Of a DNA stretch of 64,000 nucleotides, positions 21,900 through 54,885 are shown one piece after another. The notes under the pieces were generated by a model, which worked only from the letters and a program-made list of their open reading frames with translations, did not search any database and was not told the origin of the DNA. Positions within the stretch are counted from its first letter, which is position 1. Each line of letters begins with the position of its first letter. The stretch is from Doris montereyensis (Eukaryota; Mollusca; Gastropoda; Nudibranchia; Dorididae): the NCBI GenBank assembly GCA_037039925.1, contig JAXRKP010000082.1, positions 393,501 to 457,500 of the forward strand, in the 5' to 3' direction. Both the position numbers and the translations under genes were made by a program.

Positions 21900-23215
21900 T
21901 CATTTACCTGTCCTTCCACTTGTGTGTCATGAAGGCAGCTACATGCTCCTTGTTGATGCAGCATTCTGCCTTAGCCAAGTGACATCCACTGCAAAAGCAG
22001 GTCAACCGCCAACATTTGATAATATAATCACTGATGCGCTGGACCTGGAGATGAAAATGGAATCAAATAGTTTATTAGTAATACTGAAATCTTATGAGTG
22101 AAAGCATTATCTAACATAGGCTACATCAACAATCTTCCTCCCTGATGGTAGCTCCTCGTACCTGGAACAGTCTTGATGTGATATTTTTGGTTGAGGGCGC
22201 TCACGGCTGACCTCCTGGCTTTTCACTAGGAAGAATGTCATTGAAGAAAGGCCAGTTCTTGTGAGTGTCAACTGCCCACTCAAAGATGTCCTGCGCTTTA
22301 TGTACATTGGCACCACCCTGCACTGCCCGTGATTGTGCTTGGGCGAAGACACCAGTCTCACCAAAAGCCTCCCACTTTGTGTCGTGTTCGGAGACAAAAT
22401 ATGTTCTTTGAGGCCAGACAGGAGACTGAGATCAGCAAAGGTACCTCGACCCTTGTATTGGGCAGTGCAGCCAACACTGAAGATGATGACACTTCTCAGA
22501 GTCAGAGGCAGCTGTTTCTTTAATTTTAACCCTCTTGCCCTCAGAAAAATTCCAATTGAACAGCCCTATTGCCTCAAATAAAGGGAAATAACCCCGTCTG
22601 AATTGTGGAGTGATATCTTTTAAAAATCAACAATAAATTCAATTTCAAACATACCCACATGAAACATAGATTTTTACATTGGATGAGCCGCAGGGTTGTC
22701 ATTCAGGTGAAAATACTGACTCAATTAGTCAATTTCTCATATCGATGCTCGGTGAATTCCAAAGAAGCCACGGTAAAAAATGGTTTACCAAATGATAATT
22801 GTAGCTCAGATCATCAGACAGGAACATCAATGAGTGATGCACCGGCTGACACTACAAATTTTTATAATAGGCCACTACTGGATGGAGGGTGGGCATGGTC
22901 TTTGAGAAGTGGGCCGACTTCACCTCTGTGTTGAACATTGCCTTCCTGTTTTCCACAAAGTCCATGACCAGCAAGGCCTCACCTGAAAGATAGAGATAGA
23001 GAGAGATGTAACAATATCAAAATGCAAAAATGTAACTTTCAAAGTTACATGGTAGTAACTCATGATGTGAAACTGTTACTCACTTTCCTCCAACGAGTAC
23101 TTCAGTCTTTTGTACCGGTCAAATTGCCAGAACGCCGTGGAGATGTGCTGGCGAAAGGATGCTTGTTTGGTTGGATGATCAATGTCATCTTTCATCTCCG
23201 CTAGCAAATCTTGGG
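21900..23215 (-). pseudogene. Decayed, spliced transposon gene with SDGCxxQYK-type motif
   Basis: Exon 23215-23084 (QDLLAEMKDDIDHPTKQASF, then AFWQFDRYKRLKYSLEES) joins across a short GT-AG intron (phase 1, A|GT) to an exon starting at 22982 (EALLVMDFVENRKAMFNTEV, KSAHFSKTMPTLHPVVAYY). Further pieces follow in order in broken frames: SLMFLSDDLSYNYH (about 22830), VGCTAQYKGRGTFADLSLL (about 22460), NVHKAQDIFEWAVDTHKNW (about 22280) and a cysteine-rich end, RLTCFCSGCHLAKAECCINK (about 22000). The DF...SAHW-type and DGC..QYK motifs recall a widespread invertebrate RNase-H-like family. Stops and shifts make it a pseudogene. Confidence 0.55.
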
Positions 23216-25029
23216 CTGAGAATAATCTAGTTCTATTCTATATCCGTTATTTTATGGTTTGAGAAAACAGGAACTGAAGTTTCTCCCTTAGAATATATAA
23301 CTTAGATATTTTCTTTCTGATTCACAATAATGTTACTTTTGGCACTGGAAGTTACAGTCTAACATCAAAACTATCAAATAAACTTCTTTTGTTGCCTTAA
23401 CTATAGGGCCTATCTTATTAATGAAATATGATAGTGAGACATTGATTTTGGACACATATAACTTTTTGATTTTCTAAATCTGAAGATAACTTAACACCAT
23501 TAACAGTAGTCCCACACAGATCTTTGAGATTCTCTAATGACTCAATCACAAAGTTCTATTTCTGAAAAAAAGTTCATTACCGGTATCATGAAATTCATCA
23601 ACAGAATCGATTTATGAACTTGGTTTGGTTTTTATTGCGTTTTTGATACAAGCATATTTTGGTAAAATTAATGGTCTTTTTTTACAACTTGTAGTTGTAC
23701 GGTAGTGAAATCGACACTAGGTATTTTTTGCAAGAAGTAAGTCTGGTCAAAAGAAAGTCGTTTGGGCTATTAAATAATATGCTTGATTTAATCTTAACCC
23801 ATAGACTACCAGTGTTTACATCAGAAATCATAGCCTGAATACCGGACAAAGGGGCATAACTCCATTTCAAGTTGTAACTGCTATATTAAAAAAATATGAT
23901 TTTAACATAACTGTGTAAAGCACGAAACAGGCTTTGATTTCATATATAACATGGTGCATGTTTTGAGGGTCGAGGAATCCATTTCTGGTGTTCTTTTCAA
24001 GATAGGAAGTAAAGTAACAAAGTTATGAGCATAAATCATTGTTTGAATGCAAAGTGGCAACATGACTAAGACATGAAAAAAATGTCAATTTCAACACTGA
24101 CAAGTCTGCATGATTATGTATATGAAGGGTTTCGTCACAAAACGTCTTATATCCATTTCATCTTATGTGAGATATTTTAAGTTTTCACAATGCAGACAGT
24201 ATAATATAGCAAGATCAACCTAATGTATCCAGCAATAATTACAACAGTCATAGCTTCTCTCACACAAAAAGAATCAAATAATGGACTTTTATTTTGGACA
24301 TGAGATTTTTTAATGGTTGTCATGTTTTACAAAACGCTTTATATCCAGGCAAAGGCTTTTTCACAAAATGCTTCATATCCATTTTTTATGCTTTATCATT
24401 CTTTGGTGGCTTAAAACTTTAAATAAACATTACAAAATCACATATTCAGGGCCAGAGTTCCATGCATTACAACATTCTAAAGTTAAAGCTTTTTCGCATA
24501 TATTTTTTTATTAAAATAAAAGCAATGCAATTGCATAACATGTTTATTCCTATCCGAACGTAAATTTTACTTCGAGTTTGAGAAAATCAACTACATAGGA
24601 ACATCTAATAGGCCTATTTAAACCTTATTAATTATTATCAAAAGCCAACCGATGATTGAATATTTTTAATGTATAAGTTTAAAAGATAAATTAACAATAA
24701 AGCTGTAAATTTTAAGAGACAGAAAATGTATAAGTATTACATAACAAAACATTTCATGGACTTCAAAAGACATTAAGACAAACAAAAAAACTGACTCTGT
24801 GAGTCTTTTTTTTTTACTATCATCCTTAACATAATTTTAAAAAATGGAATGTTGTAATTTAATGTACATGTAAAAATAACAGTTCATACCGGTACTGTAA
24901 ATCGTCGTGGTGTCTTAGTTAAAAAGTCAGTCACTGGCATTGTCGCTGTCATTGTCTTCATGCCCTGCATTATCAGTTGTCATGTCTCCCAACATTCTAG
25001 AATAATAATCAGTCACTGATGCTGGTGGT
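23216..25029. other. AT-rich interval, no gene
   Basis: A diverged word of the type CACAAAAYGCTTYATATCCA repeats near 24135, 24330 and 24360. Nothing else recognised. Confidence 0.5.
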
Positions 25030-26332
25030 TTATATTATTTATAAGCTCCAACAGCAGCTTGAAGGTGTCACTGTCAGCACGCTTGGCTTGGCAGGCTTCA
25101 CCTTCACGTGAGACGCCTGTTCTAGCTGCTCTGGAGCAAAGTTTTCCCATCTATTTCCTTTCTTGAGGATTGGGTGGACAATGAAGTCTTGCCGTATCTG
25201 TCTCTTTGACAGCTGGCGCATTGCCATTCACCTCCACCATTTTCACATCACTTATTTTGAAGGTCCTTGTGTACTTTGCAGTAAGAGCTTTAAAATCAAA
25301 GCTCTGCCACTGCCAGTCTATCCCATACTGGTGAATGTTGCCATGGTGGCTGATGATTTCAAGATATTCCTCTGGCAGCTATATTGTTTGTAGGATGCTT
25401 TCGGATTTCCTGCTCAACCCTTCCAAAACACCCGATCAGCAGGCAGGAAACTGTGTCCTCTGACTGGGAAGGTGTGTGCTATTCGGAGGTGAGGACAAAC
25501 CTGCTTTCGAAAGGCCAGTAACATAGCTAGAACGTTAACGTTTTTGTTCTGGCCATAACATGAGTCAGAAAAAGACGCAGTTCAGATTTTGTAACGAGTT
25601 CATTTACGATGACATTTTAAAAAAAAAAATGATGCATTGCTGATGCTACCATATTGGAATCCTTTCCATTTTCCCACTCAAGCCGTGTGTAAAGATGGAT
25701 GCCATCCTTCTTCTGTGTTCCATCTGCTCCGTGGTTTACAATGCCAAAGACATGGAGATAGACCTGGCGACTGTAGTATGCTTGACCAATGGGCGTTCGA
25801 GGCAGGACAAGATTTTCCATCATGTCAAAACAAATGGTTGTTGTGTCTCTCACTTCGTTTAAGAGATTATAGAATGCCCGTTGACGCCTACGAGGTGAAG
25901 GATAAATTCTGCTGCCAATATCTTTTCGGCATCCTCCGTCAGTGCATCGCTCCTGATCTGGTTCCGGAATTGGGTGCACGTAGAGCAAACATCAGTATCA
26001 GTGGTTGGGCTTCCGAAACCAAGATTGAAGGTTTTGCAGAACACAGAATAGTAAAAAGAATATGACATACCCATGTTGTTGTCCCTAAACAGTTTAAACA
26101 TTTTAGCCACAGAAAGTTCATGTGGCAGATACTTTCGACCAGGACAGTCTTTCCGGCTGTAATGGCCAGATTTACATTTGAACGATTTGATGTGAGTGAT
26201 GACAGCCTCACGCTTCTCCTCATCTCTGTCAGCATTTCGTCGACCACCCCTCATCTCAGATCTCAGGTCTGCTTTCCTTATTTTCTGCAAAGTATTTTGC
26301 AAGGCGAGTAACTCAATCTTTTGAGTTGCCTG
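25030..26332 (-). pseudogene. Decayed RNase-H-like transposon gene (SDSCxGQNKN family), copy B
   Basis: Begins after an acceptor-like TTTCCCAG. N to C: KSFKCKSGHYSRKDCPGRKY, LPHELSVAKMFKLFRDNN, SYSFYYSVFCKTFNLGFGSP, cysteines CSTCTQF, then after a frame change RRQRAFYNLLNEVRDTTTIC, LPRTPIGQAYYSRQVYLHVF, FSDSCYGQNKNVNVLAM (about 25575-25525), HTFPVRGHSFLPADRVF and a C-terminal RQDFIVHPILKKGNRWENF. Same order as copy A but distinct in sequence, so an independent insertion. Shifts near 25880 and 25400 break it. Confidence 0.65.
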
Positions 26333-27900
26333 GGAAACAAGAGAATAAAAACAAGGAAAAATTTGTGAAAACACATTACAATATCATGAATGTCATAGGC
26401 TATGTGAGCTCATAAAAATTTTGTTAGAGTTGAAATAAAGGATTATTCAATGGAAAGGAGTTTGTGAACTTTTCTTCATTATAAATTTATTTTTAAAAAC
26501 GTGGTAAAAAACCCATCCCAATTTGCATGTGGATGCTGGGATAAATTAATTTTTATGCCATTCATTCTTGTACGCTTGAGTCATCGCTCTTTAGTATGTC
26601 CCACCTTGTACAATCTAGTTAGTCAGTCTTGCAGTTTGGCAATACCGTCTTGACCATTTTCTTGTTGTTTCAACAGGTTTTCGTGGCTTTAGCTTATGAA
26701 CTTATGTTGATAGGCTAGTTGTAGTAGTAATGGATTGTTTGTAACACACTGTCATGGTCTGAGTTTCCTGTACTTGGTTTTTGTGTGTGTGTGTTCTTCG
26801 CTGTGAAATAGCGCACATCTGCTGTTTTACTTTAGCATGGTGTGTTGGTAACAAATTAAAATATTATAAGTCAAATAAACTTTTTCATCCTGAGGGGGGA
26901 AAGTTTCTTTGGTTTGACAGTGACAGTATTCAAGAATTAAAATCAATTAATTAATTAATCAATTAATTGATCAACAAAATTATAATATAATTATAACTAT
27001 AATGTAATGTAATATATACATGTATACATACACTCATACACACCTAACACACTCAATAGTCTTTAGAGATATCCAAATTTGGCAATATAATTATAAATAT
27101 TTATGCAATTTAGTTTGTTGAATATGTACATAGCTGCCACATCTTTTTAAAATAACCCATCCCAGATTCCTGACCTCACAAATTAATTCTTTTGCACGAT
27201 GTCCCGTAACATTCCAGATAACTTGATTAATTTCAACTTGAATTAATCCCCTTTACTTTAACTACTTTATGGAAAATAACAAATTTCAAAATGCAGTTCA
27301 TGTAATCTAACCTTATTGAATGAAAATCTCACCAAATCATGCAACAATATCAAATTACTTCAGACTGTTCACATCTCATCATTAGGTTAAAGTAATTCAC
27401 CTTTGAACTAATTAAACCAGGTAATATAGGAGGTGGAGATGTTAACCAATTATAACGAAAGTTTAGTAATGTACATACATGTGTTGATTTTTATGTATTT
27501 GAAAATATTATTTTGAAATTGAATTTTTAATAAATAAAATTTAAAATTATGAAGCTACTTCTACCGCATGGAGTTTCTCATTTATATTACATTACAGTGT
27601 AACTGAATAATTTTGTATAATTGTTATTTTTGTAAATTTGTCCTTCATATTATATTTGTACAGCTCATTGTGTTTTGTTGCGTTTCAAAAATGTTTATTT
27701 CAACATATCTTTGGGAATAAGCACACTTTGTTGATGTAAAATAATTAAATTAACACGTAAACTGACTCAAAAATGGCAGACACATATGATCATGGAAATA
27801 TCACATGCAGATGTTTTAAAAATATTCTTACTAAAGTCACTTCATAGTGAAGAGGCATATAAAACAGTAATAAAAGGCCTAATACTAGTAATCGAAAGAA
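26333..27900. other. AT-rich interval, no gene
   Basis: Low-complexity TTAATTAATTAATCAATTAA near 26945 and TATATACATGTATACATACA near 27013. No coding pattern. Confidence 0.5.
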
Positions 27901-27920
27901 AGCGTGACAGAGCAGAGAAA

Positions 27921-28019
27921 TTTCCAGGTGGCCAATCCTTCGTCAGGATAAAAACAGTAAGTAGGAAACAATGTTGAATTGTCTTTCTTTATTGCTGACG
28001 AAGGGTGGGGCACCCGAAA
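27921..28019. repeat. Inverted pair of hammerhead-core-like motifs
   Basis: On the plus strand CTGACGA, a GGGT...ACCC hairpin and GAAA lie at 27995-28019. On the minus strand CTGACGA, an AGG...CCT hairpin and GGAAA lie at 27946-27921. The two face away from each other with about 50 bases between them. Neither has the ACGTC that follows the core in the better copies at 30617 and 59593. Confidence 0.35.
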
Positions 28020-28254
28020 AAAAATTTCAGTTCTGTCCCATTTTCCCTATTCATTGTATTAGTATTAGGCCTTTCATTACTTTTTTGTATTTCTCTTCAC
28101 TAGTTATCAGCCCACTGCAGTTTTATTCCTTTTTATCACTTGATACATTTCATAGAAAGATAAAGATGGATATAATAGTCAGTATCCCCCGCACATGTAA
28201 CTGTAACATATGCAGGCTCACCGACTGTACATCATTTATCCCATAGCAGGCCAT

Positions 28255-28530
28255 TACTTCATTCAAAGTCCTTCTCAACTCCTGTACACAAACTTGGTAG
28301 TTAGGCTTTTGCACTAACACTCTGACAAGATCTTTCTCTACCTATAGCTGGGGACTCATTCACATCTGAGTCAAGTGAGGAAAGTAGAGTGAAGTACCTT
28401 TCCTAAGAGTACAACGTTGTGATAATAAAAACCCCCACCTATGCCAGCCGTGGGGCTTGAACCAGTGTCGTCCTGATTACTAGCTCACAACACTACGGTT
28501 CAGCTACAACTACAACACCTCAACACAAGC
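28255..28530 (-). mobile_element. SINE-like family 3 copy
   Basis: Shares GAGTCAAGTGAGGAAA, AGTGAAGTACCTTTCCT and CAGCCGTGGGGCTTGAACCA with copies at 33220 and 41365. Read on the minus strand the last word gives a tRNA B-box, GGTTCAAGCCCC, so the head is at the right. Confidence 0.65.
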
Positions 28531-28611
28531 TAGAGCCTGTGACAAAACGGCATCATGTCACGGTTTCATGGCTGGTATGCTTAAAAAGGATGACATTTGT
28601 AAAACATAATA

Positions 28612-29164
28612 CAGTCCAACCCTCTTGTATCGACATCACTGGGGCCACCAAATTTTGTCGATATAATTTAATATAAAAGGTTGTTGATGTATCAGAGCAA
28701 CCAATAAAATAAAGGGATGCCACCAAAAAAAAGTCATAATACAACAATCGTGGTGATCGAGTCACGCTTTGGTGCGGGCGCAGGATTTCATTGATTGAAG
28801 AGCATGCATTTTCATCGGCTTTGATTGGTCCAGTGCGTGGGATTTCATTGGTCGAAGAGCATGCGTTTTAATTGGCTTAGATTGCTCCAGGGTGGAGTAT
28901 TTTCTTGGTCTACAGGCATGTGTTTTCATTTGCCAATTTTTGGCTTTCACTAATCGATTTATCGGCCACTGACGAACATTTCTGTTGTCTATAGACTGAA
29001 TATTGCTTACTTGCACCGACAAAATCAGGAATTTGATATAAGGGTTTGAGTTAAATTTGCGTTGAAATATCAGCGTTCTTTTTTACATTAATAATATATG
29101 GAAAAAGTGGGACTTTGATATGACGTCGATATATGCAGAGTGTCGATATATGTGAGTTGGACAG
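28612..29164. mobile_element. pogo/Tigger-like MITE, about 553 bp
   Basis: Flanked by TA on both sides. The left end CAGTCCAACCCTCTTGTATC and the right end, read inward on the minus strand, CTGTCCAACTCACATATATC form imperfect inverted ends. TATCGACATC/TATCGACACT follow. Inside are diverged direct repeats of GGTTTTCATTGGCTTGATTGGTC type. No transposase gene. Confidence 0.65.
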
Positions 29165-29191
29165 TAACATACGGACTTGCGGGATAAGTAG

Positions 29192-29400
29192 TGGCATCTA
29201 TGGCTGAGTGGTTAGACTGCTGGACTGAGGATCGTGAAGTCCGGGGGTTCAAATCCCATAAAACTTATTATGCATTTTCGCCACTCGATCCAGGGGTAAA
29301 TTTAATAGGTAGTACAAGCACTAGCTTGGGGAGTAAAAATTTGCTTCAGACTAGAAGTAAGTAGCATCGTGATGAGGAGGTCATTACTGTCAGTATCACA
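29192..29400 (+). mobile_element. SINE family 2, diverged copy
   Basis: tRNA-like head TGGCTGAGTGGTTAGACTGC with B-box GGTTCAAATCC, then CACTCGATCCAGGGGTAAAT as in other family-2 copies. The body departs from tRNA, so it is not a tRNA gene. Confidence 0.6.
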
Positions 29401-29439
29401 TGTTCTGCTTCACACTATAGAATCCGGGATAGACTTCGC

Positions 29440-30262
29440 CTCCATAGCCTTGAATGAAGGAACTCTGGCTCCATGGCCTTGAATGAAGGAAGTCTGGCTC
29501 CATAGCCTTGAATGAAGGAAATGGGAACTCTGGCTCCATGGCCTTGAATAAAGGAACTCTGGCTTCCATGGTCTTGAATGAAGGAACTCTGGCTCCATAG
29601 CCTTGAATGAAGGAACTCTGGCTCCATAGCCTTGAATGAAGGAACTCTGGCTCCATAGCCTTGAATTAAGGAACTCTGGCTCCATAGCCTTGAATGAAGG
29701 AACTCTGGCTCCATGGCCTTGAATGAAGGAACTCTGGCTCCATAGCCTTGAATGAAGGAACTCTGGCTCCATGGCCTTGAATGAAGGAACTCTGGCTCCA
29801 TAGCCTTGAATGAAGGAACTCTCCATAGCCTTGAATAAAGGAACTCCTTCCAAGCCTTGAATGAAGGAACTCTGGCTCCATGGCTTTGAATGAAGGAACT
29901 CTGGCTTCCATGGCCTTGAATGAAGGAAGTCTGGCTTCATAGCCTTGAATTAAGGAACTCTGGCTCCATAGCCTTGAATGAAGGAAGTCTGGTTTCATAG
30001 CCTTGAATGAAGGAACTGGCTCGATGGCTTGAATGAAGCCTTGAATTTGAATGAAGGAACTCTGGCTTCATGGCCTTGAATGAAGGAACTCTGGCTCCAT
30101 AGCCTTGAATGAAGGAACTCTGGTTCCATGGCCTTGAATGAAGGAACTCTGGCTTCATAGCCTTGCATGAAGGAAGTCTGGCTCCATAGCCTTGAATGAA
30201 GGAACTCTGGCTTCATAGCCTTGAATGAAGGAAATCTGGTTCCATGGCCTTGAATGAAGGAG
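29440..30262. repeat. 29-bp minisatellite, about 28 copies
   Basis: Unit of the type CCATAGCCTTGAATGAAGG followed by AACTCTGGCT. Because 29 is not a multiple of 3, all three minus-strand frames stay open and give the same 29-residue repeat. Partly deleted units lie near 29820-29860 and 30010-30050. Confidence 0.95.
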
Positions 30263-30304
30263 TCTTTATTTTGAAGGAACTTTATTTTACTTTTTTTGTG
30301 TTGT

Positions 30305-30430
30305 TGGATGAATGGGTCCTACTTCTTTCCTTTCGCTTTCACTGTCACTTCCCTTGATCTTGCTGTTTCCTTTTAATTTTTTAATTCACCCTGAGATCGC
30401 CGCATATGGTGGATAGTTTCAATGTAACTC
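30305..30430 (-). repeat. Dispersed repeat family 4 copy
   Basis: TTTCCTTTCGCTTTCACT, AATTCACCCTGAGATCGCCG and CATATGGTGGAT are the reverse complement of the family core. Confidence 0.55.
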
Positions 30431-30555
30431 TGAAGAAACTTTCTCTGACCAATGGTTGGCATGGCAGATGCTCCTCCTGGAGATGGAAGGTATTGTTACT
30501 TTTTTTTCCCACTTTCCTCTTTTTCATCTCGATGTTTCCCCTTTAGTCTTATCAC

Positions 30556-30710
30556 CATCATTGTATTGTGTGATGCCTGAGGTAGTACTTAGATCTAGAT
30601 ATTTCTCGTTTGTTGTCTGACGAAGGGTTATACCTGAAACGTCACGTGTTTGTTCTGTCTTTATTAGTGGAGTTGTCACTTATTGTCATATTTCGCTTGT
30701 ATTTGGGGGT
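30556..30710 (+). ncRNA. Dispersed repeat with hammerhead-ribozyme-like core
   Basis: At 30617-30643 CTGACGA is followed by a short hairpin (GGGT TAT ACCT) and GAAACGTC. This is the order of a hammerhead core: CUGANGA, stem II, GAAA, then a short palindromic stem III ACGU and the cleavage base C. About 150 surrounding bases match the reverse complement of 59540-59700. Hammerheads of this small form are known from Penelope-like and retrozyme elements. Activity is not shown. Confidence 0.45.
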
Positions 30711-32057
30711 ATTTGAATGAAAAACTCATTGTAATGTCAGTCTCTATTTACCTATTTCTATCTGTATTTTTAATGTATCGTATAGAATAAAAGAATGTGT
30801 GTTAGATGAATGATATGTTCTATTTCTCTATACTTTCTGAGATATGAATTTATGGGGGTGAAAAAATTGTAAATATTGTAAACAGCTTTTATGCAATAAT
30901 TTTCAACATCCCATTAAACTAAAAGTTTTGACAGATTTGTCCAAACCAATGCATTATTTTGTTCCTTGTACTGTAAGTGTATGTAAATTGTGATATTTAC
31001 CAATTTTGAAACGGTCTTTACGTTTTGAAAATTTGATGTTATTTTTGGTGACAAAAACCCAATATGGTGTCGTTTCTTTGGTAATAATCGTTGCCCCCCC
31101 CCCCCCCCAATTTAGACACGTAGAACTCAGAGTCATATGAAGGTCGTACTCATAGTTGTCTGCCTCATAAATTTTCAAAATGACATTCAGGATCAGCTCC
31201 TCCCCTTAAAAGTAATGACCTGGTAAGCGGTAGTATTTCTCAGTTTCATCTGCAAAACGTGCAATTTGCCATGCTTACATATTGTTTGAATGGAAGGTAT
31301 TGAGGTTGTGAGAAAATGTAGCTTGACGGTCGGTGGTGACGGGTCAGGGTACATGAGGAAACACACTGGCACACGCCATCTTCATGTTTTACATACATGT
31401 ATATATATAACCTTGTTTCATTGAAATTTCCGCATCCACCACTGCGATGATCTTAGTCTCAGGTTGAAATTAAGAGGAAACAGGAAGATGAAAGATAAGT
31501 GAGAAGAGGGAAAGGAAAGAATTAGAACCTACCAACAGCGACTGCCAACCGCCCACACGTATGTGACAATGACAAGAAGTTAAGTTTAAAGCAACAATAA
31601 ACACGACACAATGGAAGGACTGTCTGTTTGTAAAACAATTTATTTTATATTTCACCTGCATATCTATCCATATATCATATTCTATGACAAAACATGTACA
31701 CTGGAGTCTGCTTACTTAATTAACAACATAAAGATGACAGCTTGGTACAGTGAATCACATTGAGGTATAGCCGAAAAAATTGTTCTTAACCAAAAATTAA
31801 CGTAAATTCTACTGTAATAAAATATAATGTTGGAATAGCTGATTTGAGAAAATCATTAAAAGCTAAACAGTACAGTAGTCTGTGCCAATGCCAAAATGCA
31901 CGGTCCACGGGTGGCAAAAATCATGCATTTTTGGCGAAGGTGCATTTTGACGGTCCATGGTACTTTGGTAATCTATAAGGTAAGATGAAGAATTAAAGAA
32001 AAAAGATGGATTTTTGTACTAGTAGAGTATTCAAGTTTTATTGGAAGTTTTACCAAA
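30711..32057. other. Downstream flank of TRMT2A
   Basis: A family-4 repeat at 31428-31565 (CCACTGCGATGATCTTAGTC start), a poly-C run at 31086-31108, and a short palindromic patch at 31885-31945 (CCAAAATGCAC / ATGCATTTTTGG), possibly a MITE remnant with a TACAGTAG start at 31870. No gene. Confidence 0.5.
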
Positions 32058-54103
<22,046 letters not shown>

Positions 54104-54529
54104 TTTATCTTTCTGAGAAAACATAAAACAAGTAAAACCTTATTTTTTAAGTCACAACAAAAATGATAGCAAAGTGTATAACATAAGTCAAAGAAAAAGA
54201 AATGTGAATGCTAAAGAGTAGAGTAGTGTATGAAAATTTTTTTTGTCAACTGTCAATCAGGTGTCATTGTAGGCGTTATCACAACTCCTTGGAAAGCATA
54301 AAAAAATCAAGTACACTGAGTGTGTTTCCAAATCAAAATTACTCCCAAATTAGCACTGTCACAGCGATTCTCTAGTGCCAGTCTGAAGGATTTCCGTAGT
54401 CAGGCACATCCAAGGGACATATGTGAGCTAACAAGTAGAGGCTCTTTTTTTCGAGGGTGGGGCGGGTGGTGGTAGAAAAAACGAACTGTTTTGAGAGGTT
54501 ACTTTCACTTCCCCTTTAACATATATTAT

Positions 54530-54885
54530 CTCCACTTGACCCAGGTGCAAATGGGTACAAACACTAGCTTGGAGTTTTCTAATTTGGTAGTCCAGAGGCA
54601 AGGTGCCGGCCTCTCAACCAAAAGGTGGTGGGCTCGAGTCCCGCCTACAGTTGAACAATTTTCTCATGTTTTTACGAGCAAACTCTACCCCCTGGTCCAG
54701 GTAGGTTGATCGACACTTAGTGTCATTGGAGACGGACGATAAATAGGAGATTACAATACTCTGTGCAGGTTAAAGATTCCTTGGCTGTTTTCATGACACA
54801 GTCCGTGCAAAATTAAAAATCCCACCAAAAAAGCCGGATTATCATCTTAGTTGTGGATGTGGGTAAATCAAATCAAAATTCTGAT
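54530..54885 (+). mobile_element. SINE family 2 fragment followed by SINE family 1
   Basis: CTTGACCCAGGTGCAAATGG (family 2) runs straight into the family 1 head at 54585 (GGTAGTCCAGAGGCAAGGTG, B-box GGGCTCGAGTCCCGCC), then AAAGATTCCTTGGCTG and the TTAGTTGTGGATGTGGGTAA tail. Confidence 0.7.

Noticed and set aside
29192..29265. tRNA gene (A-box and B-box present)
   Set aside because: Followed by the family-2 SINE body; the acceptor stem does not pair. The same applies to heads at 36868, 42918 and 47744.
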